A stretch of 64,000 nucleotides of DNA, from assembly GCF_001282625.1 (NCBI RefSeq), contig NZ_CTEJ01000001.1, positions 496,001 through 560,000 on the forward strand, written 5' to 3'. This stretch comes from Lascolabacillus massiliensis (lineage in GTDB: Bacteria; Bacteroidota; Bacteroidia; Bacteroidales; Dysgonomonadaceae). Below are positions 1 to 9,291 of the stretch, in pieces; positions within the stretch are counted from its first letter, which is position 1, and the number at the start of each line of letters is the position of its first letter. Both the position numbers and the translations under genes were made by a program. A model generated the notes under the pieces. That model did no database searches, was not told the origin of the DNA, and saw only the letters and a program-made list of their open reading frames with translations.

Positions 1-382
1 AGAGGTAATAAAAAAGGCAGTAGAAATGACTCAGAATGATCCATATGATCAACATGCAGGTAATAGAGAAACATCAATGGTGAAAGCTATTGTACCTGAT
101 TTAGTTCATACAGAAAGAGCTGGGTTACAATCAGGAGTTGATTTGGATCGTATTAATAATTTAAAAAATGTTTACACCGGTATATGGTGGTATGCAAGTT
201 ATCCAAATCACTATTCCGGTGATGGGTCAAAAGCTAATGCAGAAGCAGGTGAGTTAATTCTTAATAGTGTAGTAGATCAGTTTGTAGAGACTATTCGTGC
301 AATCAAAGCTGATAATAATGTTCCTGAACTTCAGGAGAGATTTTTTATAGAAGCAGAAAATCCACTGGAAACAGAGCAATAA
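1..382 (+). CDS. Creatininase family protein, C-terminal part (cut by window edge)
   Basis: The reading frame is open from base 2, so this is the end of a longer gene that starts outside the window; the ATG at 26 is internal. About 126 codons are visible. The segment has the metal-ligand stretch DQHAGNRETS, close to the HAGExETS pattern of creatinine amidohydrolase / MftE-type enzymes, and the later block WWYASYPNHYSGDGS, which in this family forms the conserved C-terminal (hydrated) metal-site region. Family members are cytoplasmic or exported amidohydrolases acting on cyclic or formamide-like C-N bonds; the substrate cannot be told here. It lies 74 bp upstream of the GH16-type lipoprotein on the same strand. 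The family call is firm, the role is not. Confidence 0.8.
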   Translation, partial: EVIKKAVEMTQNDPYDQHAGNRETSMVKAIVPDLVHTERAGLQSGVDLDRINNLKNVYTGIWWYASYPNHYSGDGSKANAEAGELILNSVVDQFVETIRAIKADNNVPELQERFFIEAENPLETEQ

Positions 383-456
383 AATCAATGGATAGGTATT
401 ATATTGTTTAAATAGAATAAATCTCAATTAGGTTGTTTACAAAAAATCAATGTGGA

Positions 457-1368
457 ATGATAGATAGTTATAAAATTATTGCATGTGTATTTTTGATTTC
501 ACTGTTAGCTAGTTGCACTATAAAAAACAGGGAGCAACTGGTTGATAATGAAAGTGAGTTTCATGGAGAATTTATTGAGAACTTCAGTGATACTGTTTCC
601 AACTTTTTTAGACATGGAACTGGAGGTAAAGGTGCTGATTTTACATGGAAAATGGGCGTGTCATCTTCATCGGAGACTGATACTAAAGTGCTCTCATTTA
701 AGATTGATCCTGAAGATGCAGCTGGTGCAGGAAAAGGACCTGAAATAATATCAAAAAAATTCACTTCATATGGTACATATGCAGCAAGGCTAAAAATTCC
801 TGATCCAAAAAATATTCAACCAAATGTTGGTGCGGTAGTAGGTTATTTTACATATAGAGTAGATAGTATTTATGGACAAAGTGAAGTGGATTTTGAGTGG
901 CTAATATCTGATCCTAGAGTTATTTATATAGGAACATGGACAGGACAAAGAGATAACTCACAAAGAATAGGGCGTACTATAAATTTGGCTGAAGGTATAA
1001 TTTATGATTCATCATACAGAAAACGTGACGGTAGTGATAGGATGAATTTTACAGGTGATCAAAATCAACCTGAGCAGATTGATCCTATAGAAAACTATGA
1101 TGCTTCTTCTCAATTTTATACTTATGGGTTTGACTGGCATCCAGACCATATCAGATGGTGGATGATACATCCTATAACATCAGATACAGTTGTATTATGG
1201 AATTATCAAGGGTCAGATATTGGAATACCGAACACACATACACGCTATAGAATGAATTTTTGGCATACTAATAATTGGCCGGTACATACAAATCCAAGTT
1301 CTATTGAGAAACCAATTTATCCTTTTGAATTGGAAGTAGACTGGATGCTTTATAAACCAATGGAGTAA
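457..1368 (+). CDS. GH16-type glycan hydrolase, lipoprotein
   Basis: A 303-residue secreted lipoprotein: a short basic start, a hydrophobic stretch and the lipobox LLAS-C with Cys20. I use the ATG at 457; an in-frame TTG at 433 would add eight residues in front of the signal peptide, which is less likely. The core has the GH16 catalytic pattern ExDxE as EVDFE (about residues 143-147), and later YGFDWHPDHIRWWM, a typical strand of laminarinase and kappa-carrageenase-like folds. GH16 enzymes cut beta-1,3, beta-1,4 or galactan links by a retaining mechanism, with the two Glu of the motif as nucleophile and acid/base. Lipidation suggests the outer membrane. Substrate unknown. It stands between a creatininase-family gene and a ROK/LacI group with no SusCD near. 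Confidence 0.78.
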   Translation: MIDSYKIIACVFLISLLASCTIKNREQLVDNESEFHGEFIENFSDTVSNFFRHGTGGKGADFTWKMGVSSSSETDTKVLSFKIDPEDAAGAGKGPEIISKKFTSYGTYAARLKIPDPKNIQPNVGAVVGYFTYRVDSIYGQSEVDFEWLISDPRVIYIGTWTGQRDNSQRIGRTINLAEGIIYDSSYRKRDGSDRMNFTGDQNQPEQIDPIENYDASSQFYTYGFDWHPDHIRWWMIHPITSDTVVLWNYQGSDIGIPNTHTRYRMNFWHTNNWPVHTNPSSIEKPIYPFELEVDWMLYKPME

Positions 1369-1388
1369 CAATTTATAAATTAGAAAGT

Positions 1389-1418
1389 TTTGAACTTAAT
1401 TATTTATGTCTAAATTTG
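1389..1418 (+). promoter_or_regulatory. Bacteroidota-type promoter for ROK-LacI-nitrilase genes
   Basis: TTTG at 1389-1392 and TAAATTTG at 1411-1418, 18 bp apart, match the TTTG / TAnnTTTG promoter of Bacteroidota. The predicted start of transcription, about 1425, leaves a leader of some 44 nt before the ROK gene at 1469. Motif match only. Confidence 0.45.
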
Positions 1419-1468
1419 TTATGTTTTAAAATTAGGAATCAATATTAATAAACATTGAATTTAATTGG

Positions 1469-2332
1469 ATGATTTTTAATCAAAATAAGTTATATAAAAA
1501 TGTTATTGGTGTAATATTCGGAGGTAAATTTCTTCATGTTGCAAGACTGGAGAATGGGAGAATCACTGAAATTGTTAACAGAGAAATAAATAATCGAGAA
1601 TCTAAAGAAGTGATTCTAAATGATATTATAAACACCATAAAAAAAGTACATAACGATACTGTAACAGGTATAGGAGTTGGTATGCCTAGTCTGGTGGATA
1701 TACGTGAGGGTGTAGTGTTTAAACCTACAAACATTCCTTCATGGAATAAAGTACATCTAAAAGATATTCTTGAAGAGAAATTCAATGTGCCAATTTTTAT
1801 AAATAATGATGCAAACTGTTTTGCATTAGGCGAAAAATATTTTGGTGTTGCCAAAGATTTCGATGATATCGCCGGTATAACAATAGGCACAGGTATGGGT
1901 GTTGGAATAATTATAAATGGAAAGCTCTATTCCGGACGCAATGCAGGTGCAGGAGAGTTTTGTTCTATTCCATACAAAGATCATGATTATGAATATTATT
2001 GTAGTACTAAATACTTTGAAGAAAAGTATGGACTGAAATACAATGTTCTTCTTAACAGGGCACAAAAAAAGGATAAAATAGCATTAGCAATTTTTGAGAT
2101 TTTTGGTAATGATCTAGGGAATGCAATTAAAACTATAATGTTTGCATTGGATCCTGAAGCGATAGTTATTGGAGGTAGGCTGGCAGATGCATATGAATTT
2201 TTTAAAGAATCTATGTTTAAAACAGTAAATACATTTATTTATAAGACTACTTTGAAAAATATTAAAATTCTAAGATCGACTGAATCAAATATTTCTATTT
2301 ACGGTGCTGCTGCTTTATGCTTTGAAGAATAA
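1469..2332 (+). CDS. ROK-family sugar kinase-like protein without the zinc motif
   Basis: A 287-residue ROK protein. The catalytic-Asp segment is FINNDANCFALGE (near residues 110-122) and the glycine-rich phosphate loop is GITIGTGMGVG, both typical of glucokinase-like sugar kinases that phosphorylate hexoses or amino sugars with ATP in the cytoplasm. The usual GE-x-GH plus CxCGxxGCxE zinc cluster that shapes the sugar pocket is missing: after GAGEF comes CSIPYKDHD and a single YYCS. No N-terminal helix-turn-helix is present, so it is a kinase type and not a NagC/XylR repressor. The LacI regulator follows nine bases later, so the two are probably co-transcribed. It may have changed substrate or be a sensor; kinase activity is inferred. 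Confidence 0.82.
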   Translation: MIFNQNKLYKNVIGVIFGGKFLHVARLENGRITEIVNREINNRESKEVILNDIINTIKKVHNDTVTGIGVGMPSLVDIREGVVFKPTNIPSWNKVHLKDILEEKFNVPIFINNDANCFALGEKYFGVAKDFDDIAGITIGTGMGVGIIINGKLYSGRNAGAGEFCSIPYKDHDYEYYCSTKYFEEKYGLKYNVLLNRAQKKDKIALAIFEIFGNDLGNAIKTIMFALDPEAIVIGGRLADAYEFFKESMFKTVNTFIYKTTLKNIKILRSTESNISIYGAAALCFEE

Positions 2333-2341
2333 ATATGTAAA

Positions 2342-3343
2342 ATGGGAAGGAAAATAACTATTTATGATATAGCGGATGAGCTTAAAATATCACCCTCTAC
2401 TGTCTCGCGTGCATTAGCCGGTAATACGCTTGTAAATATTCAAACAAGAAAGAAAGTAATTGCAACTGCTGAAAAACTAGGGTATATAAATTATAAAGTA
2501 AATAGTAATGCTAATATTATTGCAGTCATTGTACCTGAAATAAACAACTATTTCTATACAGAAGTTATTTCTTCAATTCAAAGTGTTATCAAAGATAATT
2601 TTCTAATTTCAATATTTTGCACATTTAACTCTTCAAGTATTGAAAAAGAAATAGTAGCTAAGCTCGATCCAGCTTATGTAAAGTGTGTGATAATATCTCA
2701 AAGTACTGATTCAATTGATTCAACTCACCTGACTGATATTGATCAAAAAGGAGTGCCAGTTATTCTTTTTAATAGGGTTGACTATAGTTTGAAAAGACCT
2801 AAGTTCTTGATTGATAACTATATGGATTCATATATGATTACAAATCATTTGGTCTCTTCTGGTTATAGAAGAATTGCTTTTGCTGCTAAACATTACAATT
2901 GCCCAATTTATAAAGAGAGAATTCAAGCATATAAGGATGTACTTATTGACAACAATATAGACTTTAATCCTGATTACTTAATATATAGTGAACTTACTGT
3001 TGAGGATACATATGATGTAATTAACCGGTTTATCAACTTAAATTTACGACCAGATGCTTTAATTTTACCAAGTTTCACCTCTACATTACAGGCTTTATCA
3101 ATTGCCAAACTTAATAATATATCTATACCACAAGATATGGCTGTAGTGAGTTTTGATGAGGATCCTGAGTGCAAATATTCAAATCCCTCTATAACAGGAG
3201 TAGAACGTCCATGTATGGAAATAGGAACTAAAATAGGAGAGCTTGCATTGAAAATTTGTACTGGTCAAAAATATAATGTAGATACCACAATGATATTTAG
3301 TTCTAACTTAATTATAAGAGGATCATCCCTGTCTAACCATTAG
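2342..3343 (+). CDS. LacI-family transcriptional regulator
   Basis: A 333-residue regulator. Residues 4-50 form the LacI helix-turn-helix (ITIYDIADELKISPSTVSRAL) with the hinge helix after it, and residues from about 60 onward are a periplasmic-binding-protein-like effector domain, including the usual late VVSFDEDPE and the GxERPxxEIG-type segment. Such proteins bind palindromic operators and release them, or bind them, on a sugar ligand. Placed nine bases after the ROK gene and 13 bases before the nitrilase-family gene, it likely controls this small operon and perhaps the upstream GH16 gene. I did not find a convincing palindromic operator in the upstream gaps. Confidence 0.9.
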   Translation: MGRKITIYDIADELKISPSTVSRALAGNTLVNIQTRKKVIATAEKLGYINYKVNSNANIIAVIVPEINNYFYTEVISSIQSVIKDNFLISIFCTFNSSSIEKEIVAKLDPAYVKCVIISQSTDSIDSTHLTDIDQKGVPVILFNRVDYSLKRPKFLIDNYMDSYMITNHLVSSGYRRIAFAAKHYNCPIYKERIQAYKDVLIDNNIDFNPDYLIYSELTVEDTYDVINRFINLNLRPDALILPSFTSTLQALSIAKLNNISIPQDMAVVSFDEDPECKYSNPSITGVERPCMEIGTKIGELALKICTGQKYNVDTTMIFSSNLIIRGSSLSNH

Positions 3344-3356
3344 CATTATTACCCAA

Positions 3357-4310
3357 ATGAATAAATTAATTATATCAACAGCTCAATTTGAAAACAGGAG
3401 TGGCGACAAGGATTATAACTTATCTGTCATTGATAAACTTACAAAAGAAGCTAAGGTAAAAGGTTCAGATGTAATTGCATTTCATGAATGCTCAATTACA
3501 GGATATACATTTGCAAAAAATCTAACCGAAAGTGAGATGTTACAAATTGCAGAATATATTCCTGAAGGAAAAAGTGTGCAGCGACTTATTACCATGGCTG
3601 AACATAATGATATAACTATATTAGCAGGTCTGTTTGAAAAGGATCGTGATAATAAATTATATAATACATATGTCTGTGTAAATAAATATGGCTTAGTGGC
3701 CAGTCACAGGAAAATACATCCCTTCATAAGCAGATTTTTAAGTCCCGGCAACAATTATACAGTGTTCGAAATAAATGGTTGGAAGTGCGGAATACTTATT
3801 TGTTATGATAATAATATTATCGAGAATGTAAGGGCAACTAAATTGTTAGGTGCAGATATAATATTTATGCCACATGTAACAATGTGCACTCCGTCTGAGC
3901 GACCAGGTGCCGGTTTTGTGGATCCAGAATTATGGAAAAACAGAGTTAATGATCCAACCACTTTGAGATTGGAGTTTGAGGGGATGAAAGGCAGAGCCTG
4001 GCTAATGAAGTGGCTCCCTGCAAGAGCTTACGATAACAATATCTATGCAATTTTCTCAAATCCGGTGGGAATGGATGATGAACAGTTAAAAAATGGATAT
4101 TCTATGATAATAGATCCATTTGGTGATATTATTGCAGAGTGTCGCTCATTTGATGATTGTATATCAACTGCCACAATTATTCCGGAAAAATTGCTAAAAT
4201 CGGGAGGTTATAGATATATTAACGCAAGACGACCAGAATTATATAAAAACATATTAGGAAAAGAACATCTTTCAAATCAACAGGTTGCTTGGTTAAATAA
4301 CAAATCGTAG
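3357..4310 (+). CDS. Carbon-nitrogen hydrolase (nitrilase superfamily)
   Basis: A 317-residue cytoplasmic protein with the complete Glu-Lys-Cys triad of the nitrilase superfamily: Glu44 in FHECS, Lys119 in SHRKIHP and Cys149 in ILICYD. These enzymes hydrolyse amides, carbamoyl groups or nitriles through a thioester on Cys. The closest general types are N-carbamoyl-amino acid or omega-amidase-like branches; which one cannot be decided by eye. An insertion around residues 178-215 (after MPHVTMC) is longer than in compact amidases. It is the last gene of the ROK-LacI group (13 bp after LacI) and is followed by a 108-bp gap. With a creatininase-family gene nearby, a role in C-N bond catabolism is possible. 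Confidence 0.85.
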   Translation: MNKLIISTAQFENRSGDKDYNLSVIDKLTKEAKVKGSDVIAFHECSITGYTFAKNLTESEMLQIAEYIPEGKSVQRLITMAEHNDITILAGLFEKDRDNKLYNTYVCVNKYGLVASHRKIHPFISRFLSPGNNYTVFEINGWKCGILICYDNNIIENVRATKLLGADIIFMPHVTMCTPSERPGAGFVDPELWKNRVNDPTTLRLEFEGMKGRAWLMKWLPARAYDNNIYAIFSNPVGMDDEQLKNGYSMIIDPFGDIIAECRSFDDCISTATIIPEKLLKSGGYRYINARRPELYKNILGKEHLSNQQVAWLNNKS

Positions 4311-4418
4311 TAAATCATTTTCACTAATATCAGAACTATTTTTTTATCGGACTGTTATATACACAGCTTATAATCACAGCTATTTATTTTTATAACTTCG
4401 ATTCAAACAAACAGTTAA

Positions 4419-5528
4419 ATGATTCAAGACGATTTACCTGCTATTTTTCGTGATTTTAACCCACTGGAGAACAGGATGCTGCGTGTTATAGATGATGAAG
4501 GAAATATTATCAACAAAGAGATATTTCCTCAATTAGATGATGATTCTATAATTGACGCTTATAAACAAATGTTTTATGAAAGGACTGCCGATGAAATGGC
4601 AATATCTTATCAACGACAGGGAAGGATGTATACTTTTACTCCTAACTTAGGTCAGGAAGCTATCCATATTGCTGCTGGTATGAATATCCGTAAAGAGGAT
4701 TGGCTGGTTCCTGCATTTAGAGAAATGGGTACACTTCTGTCACGAGGGGTTACAATGAAAGAAATGTTCCTTTTTTATCTGGGGAATGAACATGGAGGCA
4801 GTTTTAAAAATGTAAGTAAAACTCTCCCAATAGCTATTTCAATAGGAACTCAATTACATCATGCCACAGGAATCGGTTACTCAATAAAGTATAAGAAAAA
4901 GGAAGAGGCTGTATTCACTTTTATTGGTGATGGTGGCACCTCTGAAGGCGATTTCAGTGAAGCTCTCAATTTTGCAGGAGTATGGCAAGTACCAGTAGTT
5001 TTTACAATTCAAAATAATCAGTACGCGATATCTGTTCCTGTAAAATCTCAAACAAAATCTATAAATCTCGCCGTAAAGTCGGTTGCTTTTGGGATACCAG
5101 GAATAAAAGTGGATGGAAACGACTTTTTTGCCATGTATCTTGCCTATAAAACAGCTTCTGAATATGCACTTTCCGGGAATGGGCCGATGTTAATTGAAGC
5201 TTTCACATATCGTCTGGGTGCACATACAACTTCAGATGATCCTTCAAAATACCGTAAGAAAGAAGAAGAAGAAAAATGGGCTCTTGTAGATCCTCTGCTT
5301 CGACTTGAAAGATATATGAAGAAAATGAATATTTGGAATATTGATAAAGATAAATTGAAAGAGGAATACAAACAGGAAATAGATGCTCAATTTGTGAGTG
5401 CGGAGAATGAAAAAGCTTACAAGATTGGTGATGTATTTGATTATATGTATACTGATATGCCTGAAGATTTAATGAGACAAAAAGATGCATACGAACAATA
5501 TTTAAGCTGGAAGGAGAATAGGAAATGA
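4419..5528 (+). CDS. 2-oxoacid dehydrogenase E1 component, alpha subunit
   Basis: A 369-residue thiamine-diphosphate enzyme subunit. The TPP/Mg motif begins GDGGTSEGDFSEALNFA and ends with QNNQYAISVP, as in E1alpha of pyruvate or branched-chain 2-oxoacid dehydrogenases. The phosphorylation-loop-like region YRLGAHTTSDDPSKYR is also present. It decarboxylates the 2-oxoacid and passes the acyl group to lipoate on E2. The stop overlaps the ATG of the beta subunit by four bases (ATGA, 5525-5528), a sign of coupled translation. Upstream, TATAACTTCG at 4391-4400 is a weak promoter candidate with one mismatch. Whether the substrate is pyruvate, acetoin or branched-chain oxoacids cannot be told from motifs; the alpha/beta split fits the branched-chain and gram-positive-type pyruvate enzymes. 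Confidence 0.9.
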   Translation: MIQDDLPAIFRDFNPLENRMLRVIDDEGNIINKEIFPQLDDDSIIDAYKQMFYERTADEMAISYQRQGRMYTFTPNLGQEAIHIAAGMNIRKEDWLVPAFREMGTLLSRGVTMKEMFLFYLGNEHGGSFKNVSKTLPIAISIGTQLHHATGIGYSIKYKKKEEAVFTFIGDGGTSEGDFSEALNFAGVWQVPVVFTIQNNQYAISVPVKSQTKSINLAVKSVAFGIPGIKVDGNDFFAMYLAYKTASEYALSGNGPMLIEAFTYRLGAHTTSDDPSKYRKKEEEEKWALVDPLLRLERYMKKMNIWNIDKDKLKEEYKQEIDAQFVSAENEKAYKIGDVFDYMYTDMPEDLMRQKDAYEQYLSWKENRK

Positions 5529-6502
5529 GTGTGATGACAATTGTTAAGGCAATAAACAATGCACTTGATATAAAACTGAACGAAGATAGCAGTGTTGTTG
5601 TTTATGGAGAGGATGTAGGAGTTGAAGGAGGTGTATTTCGTGTGACTGAAGGTCTACAGAAAAAGTATGGTGTAGAACGTGTCTTTGATTCCCCGCTTGC
5701 AGAGTCAGGTATAGTTGGTACTGCACTTGGTATGGCTCTATCGGGACTCAGACCTGTTGTTGAATTACAGTTTGATGGTTTTACATACCCTGCTTTTAAT
5801 CAGATAGCTTCGAATGTTTCCAGGATGCAAAATCGTTCACGTGGTAAATACACCGTTCCAATGGTGATACGGTTTCCTTATGGGGGAGGTGTTAATGCCC
5901 TTGAACATCACTCTGATAGCCCGGAAGCACTATTTGCACATCTACCTGGACTAAAGGTAGTAGTACCTTCTTCACCACACGATGCTAAAGGCTTAATGAT
6001 TTCTGCTATTGAGAGCGAGGATCCAATTATATTTATGGAGCCTAAACGTATTTATCGTGCAGTAAAGCAGGAAGTCTCCGATGAAAAATTTAGTATTCCG
6101 TTAGGTAAGGCTAAAGTTGTACAGGAAGGGACAGATGTAACTTTAATTGCATTTGGCGCTATGATTCGTGAGAGTCAGAAAGCAATAGAGATGGCAAAAG
6201 ATGCAGGAATTTCTGTAGAACTGATTGATCTACGTTCAATTTATCCTATAGATAGGCAAACAGTTGGTGACTCAATAAGAAAAACAGGAAGGGTTATAAT
6301 AGTTGCAGAGGCTCACGAATCATTTAGTGTTGGATCAGAACTGATTGCCATTGCAAATGAAGAAGCCTTTTTATATCTGGAGGCTCCACCAAGAAGGGTT
6401 ATGGGGTACGATACTGTTGTTCCTCTTGCTCAGGGAGAAAAGTATTATATCATTTCTCCGGAGAGAATTTTTTATGAAATTGAGAAAACGGTTAATTTCT
6501 GA
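5525..6502 (+). CDS. 2-oxoacid dehydrogenase E1 component, beta subunit
   Basis: A 325-residue transketolase-type beta subunit. Typical blocks are VVVYGEDVGVEGGVFRVT near the start, FDSPLAESGIVGTALGMA, the pyrimidine-binding DGFTYPAFNQI, and the C-terminal transketolase domain with LIDLRSIYPID and VAEAHESFSVGSE. It forms the alpha2beta2 E1 that feeds acyl groups to the lipoyl domain of the E2 encoded 56 bp downstream. The start overlaps the alpha-subunit stop. Full length for the family, no missing block seen. Confidence 0.92.
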   Translation: MSVMTIVKAINNALDIKLNEDSSVVVYGEDVGVEGGVFRVTEGLQKKYGVERVFDSPLAESGIVGTALGMALSGLRPVVELQFDGFTYPAFNQIASNVSRMQNRSRGKYTVPMVIRFPYGGGVNALEHHSDSPEALFAHLPGLKVVVPSSPHDAKGLMISAIESEDPIIFMEPKRIYRAVKQEVSDEKFSIPLGKAKVVQEGTDVTLIAFGAMIRESQKAIEMAKDAGISVELIDLRSIYPIDRQTVGDSIRKTGRVIIVAEAHESFSVGSELIAIANEEAFLYLEAPPRRVMGYDTVVPLAQGEKYYIISPERIFYEIEKTVNF

Positions 6503-6558
6503 AATATAAATCTTCTGAATATTAATAGATTGTTTGCAGAAAAAAAAGATAAAATAAT

Positions 6559-7875
6559 ATGAAGTTTACATTTAATTTTCCGGATCTGGGTGAAGGGCTT
6601 GAAGAAGGCACTATAATGGAATGGTATGTAAAGCCCGGTCAGCAGGTGAAAATGGGTGACTCAATCGTACAGATGGAAACTGACAAGGTTGTTGCTGATA
6701 TTCCCTCCCCTAAAAATGGTGTAATTACTGATTTATTTGGTGAAGTAGGGGATGTTATTAAAGTGGGCAGCCCTTTAGTGATAATTCAGATTGAAGGAGA
6801 GGTTTCAGAGCAAACCACAGAAGATGAGAAAATTACCACAGAAGCCGTGTCTGAGTCTGACGATGATGCCGGCTCTGTAGTGGGAACAATAGAAGTTGCA
6901 GGAAAGAATGATATTATGGCTCCAAGTGATGAGGGTGAAAAAGATATTGAAGAAAAAACATCTGTATCACGTAAAGCATTGGCAACGCCTGTTGCAAGGG
7001 CAATGGCAAAACAGATGGGTATTGATATAAATCAGATACCAGGAAGCGGACCCTCAGGAAGGGTTAAAAAAGAGGATATTTTGAATTTTAAGTCAACAGG
7101 ATTAGATATTAAACCTGAGTCTGATATCATTAAAAAACCCTTTACTCCCGATGAATCATTAAAACAAACTGCTGGGGATGTTACATATAAACCATTAACA
7201 CAGATAAGGAAAACTATTGCTAAGAACATGCTTCAATCAAAGCATAATGCCGCTCATATGTCGGTTTTCGAAGAAGTAGAAATATCCGGACTGATGGAAG
7301 TCAGATCACGCTATAAGCAGAGATTTGCTGATAAAGGTGTCAAGTTAACCTATCTTCCTTTTATTGTAAAAGCTGTAGCACAAGCATTAAAACATCACCC
7401 ACAGTTGAACTCACAGATTGATACTGAGAATAATAGAATGATTTATAGGAATCGTTATCATATTGGTATTGCTGTTGATGCTCCAGACGGTTTAGTGGTA
7501 CCTGTTATACGTGATGCCGATAAATTGTCTATATTTCAGATTGCAAGCCAGATTGGAGAGCTGGCTAATAAAGCAAGAACCAGAAAACTGACTCTTGAAG
7601 ATTTAAAAGATGGCTGCTTCAGTATTACAAGTTTTGGCTCATTTGGAGGTATCTATGCAACCCCGGTTCTAAACTATCCTCAGGCAGGTATTCTTGGAAT
7701 TGGGCGTATACTAAAAACTCCCGTTGTAAAAGATGATGAAATTGTAATTGGAAATATTATGCCACTATCACTTACTGTTGATCATAGGGTAGTTGATGGG
7801 GGTGAAACCACCAGATTTATTTACAAAGTAATGGAGTATTTAACTGACCCAATCTCTTTTTTAATGGAAGAGTAA
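6559..7875 (+). CDS. 2-oxoacid dehydrogenase E2 component (dihydrolipoamide acyltransferase)
   Basis: A 438-residue E2 with one lipoyl domain at residues 1-80 (lipoylated Lys43 in METDKVVAD), an acidic linker, an E1/E3-binding domain around 138-175 (ATPVARAMAKQMGIDINQIP, then GSGPSGRVKKEDI), and a catalytic core from about 210. The core ends with the catalytic TVDHRVVDGG. It transfers the acyl group from lipoate to CoA. The first residues FPDLGEGLEEGTI are usual for the branched-chain/pyruvate E2 type. No dihydrolipoamide dehydrogenase (E3) gene follows; the next gene is on the other strand, so E3 must come from elsewhere in the genome. Convergent with the CE15 gene with only 27 bp between them. 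Confidence 0.93.
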   Translation: MKFTFNFPDLGEGLEEGTIMEWYVKPGQQVKMGDSIVQMETDKVVADIPSPKNGVITDLFGEVGDVIKVGSPLVIIQIEGEVSEQTTEDEKITTEAVSESDDDAGSVVGTIEVAGKNDIMAPSDEGEKDIEEKTSVSRKALATPVARAMAKQMGIDINQIPGSGPSGRVKKEDILNFKSTGLDIKPESDIIKKPFTPDESLKQTAGDVTYKPLTQIRKTIAKNMLQSKHNAAHMSVFEEVEISGLMEVRSRYKQRFADKGVKLTYLPFIVKAVAQALKHHPQLNSQIDTENNRMIYRNRYHIGIAVDAPDGLVVPVIRDADKLSIFQIASQIGELANKARTRKLTLEDLKDGCFSITSFGSFGGIYATPVLNYPQAGILGIGRILKTPVVKDDEIVIGNIMPLSLTVDHRVVDGGETTRFIYKVMEYLTDPISFLMEE

Positions 7876-7902
7876 ATCATGTATAATTATTAAATTAAAA
7901 GT

Positions 7903-9180
7903 CTAGAAGTTATTGAACTTAGCAAATTTGATATATTGTTCCCAGTCATAATCAGTAACATCATGAACACCCGTTCTTAGATGATAACTGACAACTCCTA
8001 TAATTGGTGAGTCAGGTTGAGGCATTGTTGTTGTAATAAGGCCGGAAATTCCATATAAATTATAAGCAACTGATGCCTCTTTTGCTGATAAAAATTCTCC
8101 TTTAGGGTCTGCCCATAAATCATCAGTGGCACTGGCTATATACACAGGTCTTGGTGCTATCAAGGATATAAGCATATGCTGATCAACAGGTAACATGTAT
8201 TCTTTCTTTGAATATTTCTTGAAGTTACCACAAAACCAATGCGGAAAAGCGGTATTAATAACCTCTATAGTTTCACCAAAGTTACGTTTAGAAAGGGCCG
8301 CACCCATTTCTCCTGAATTATTTGAAATACATCCTGCAAACCTTTTATCAGTTGCAGCTGCCCAAAGTGCTGCCTTCCCTAATCTTGAATGACCGAATAC
8401 AATTACTTTTTCATGATCTATATCCTCATCAGCTTCAATGTAATCCATTACACGTGACAATCCCCAGCTCCATGCTGCTATTGTACCCCACTCATCTGCC
8501 TCAGGTTTTTTCTGATCTTTTAAATAGAACAATTGATGTATTCCATCACTAAAATCATCTTTATCCGGATCAATATCTCCTCTGTAAAGTGTGACAAGAC
8601 CATAACCGGCATTTATAATTTTCTCCACTGACCATCTTCTGCTCATTTCTCCTCTGGACTTTTCTGTTGCCTGATTAGATGTAACACCCAGTGCTTCATT
8701 TGCAGGCACCCATGATTTTGTAATGAATATATTCTTATCGTCAATAACTGTATGATTTCCCTGGAAGTTATATCCCAAAAATACAGGAGCCTTTTTTATG
8801 GAATTAGGTAGATATATTAATAGGTCCGTACTTAACTCTTTCCCGTTTTTAATAAATGTCAGGGTGACTTGTTTGCGTTTTGCTAAACTATTTAAATAAT
8901 TCCCATGCTCGGTGATTTTCACAATCACAGAGTCAAGTTTGCCAGGTATATTGCCATAAACATGATTAGTAAAACTGTAAAGAATCTCAGGCCTCCTGAA
9001 TTCCTCCCAATCATTAACGTTGTTAATAATCATTCCACTATGAGATGTTAATATTGAAGGAAGGGAATAAGTCTCTACTTTCGATTCATCATAATTCACA
9101 TTCCACTCCTGAGAGAATATCAAAAATGTATTTATGAATATAGTTGTGAAAAGGATCAAAGAAGATTTCCTGATAATCAT
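7903..9180 (-). CDS. Glucuronoyl esterase-like alpha/beta hydrolase (CE15 type)
   Basis: A 425-residue secreted protein with a signal peptide (residues 1-23, ending IFSQ). The nucleophile elbow is GHSRLGKAALWA with Ser265, followed by the family block NNSGEMGAALSKRNFGET (acid residue Glu291), FPHWFC, and IAPRPVYIASATDDLWADP; a His near the end (GVHD) can complete the triad. This arrangement is that of bacterial CE15 4-O-methyl-glucuronoyl methylesterases, which cut ester links between glucuronoxylan and lignin alcohols; several bacterial members have broader targets. No other xylan enzyme is adjacent, so its glycan partner is not known. The gene appears to be transcribed alone. Confidence 0.82.
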   Translation of the reverse strand: MIIRKSSLILFTTIFINTFLIFSQEWNVNYDESKVETYSLPSILTSHSGMIINNVNDWEEFRRPEILYSFTNHVYGNIPGKLDSVIVKITEHGNYLNSLAKRKQVTLTFIKNGKELSTDLLIYLPNSIKKAPVFLGYNFQGNHTVIDDKNIFITKSWVPANEALGVTSNQATEKSRGEMSRRWSVEKIINAGYGLVTLYRGDIDPDKDDFSDGIHQLFYLKDQKKPEADEWGTIAAWSWGLSRVMDYIEADEDIDHEKVIVFGHSRLGKAALWAAATDKRFAGCISNNSGEMGAALSKRNFGETIEVINTAFPHWFCGNFKKYSKKEYMLPVDQHMLISLIAPRPVYIASATDDLWADPKGEFLSAKEASVAYNLYGISGLITTTMPQPDSPIIGVVSYHLRTGVHDVTDYDWEQYIKFAKFNNF

Positions 9181-9226
9181 GATAAGGTTTGTTTTAGTAG
9201 GTAAATAGCTTCAAATCATTATTTTT

Positions 9227-9234
9227 CAAATTTA
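9227..9234 (-). promoter_or_regulatory. Possible -7 box for the CE15 gene
   Basis: Read on the minus strand this is TAAATTTG, a full match to TAnnTTTG. Transcription would start near 9220 and give a leader of about 40 nt before the start codon at 9180. No clear TTTG box is seen 19-21 bp upstream, so this is only a candidate. Confidence 0.35.
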
Positions 9235-9291
9235 ATAAACATTCTTTTATTTGAATGGATTATTTTGATTGTGTTCTCAATTTATATTAAA

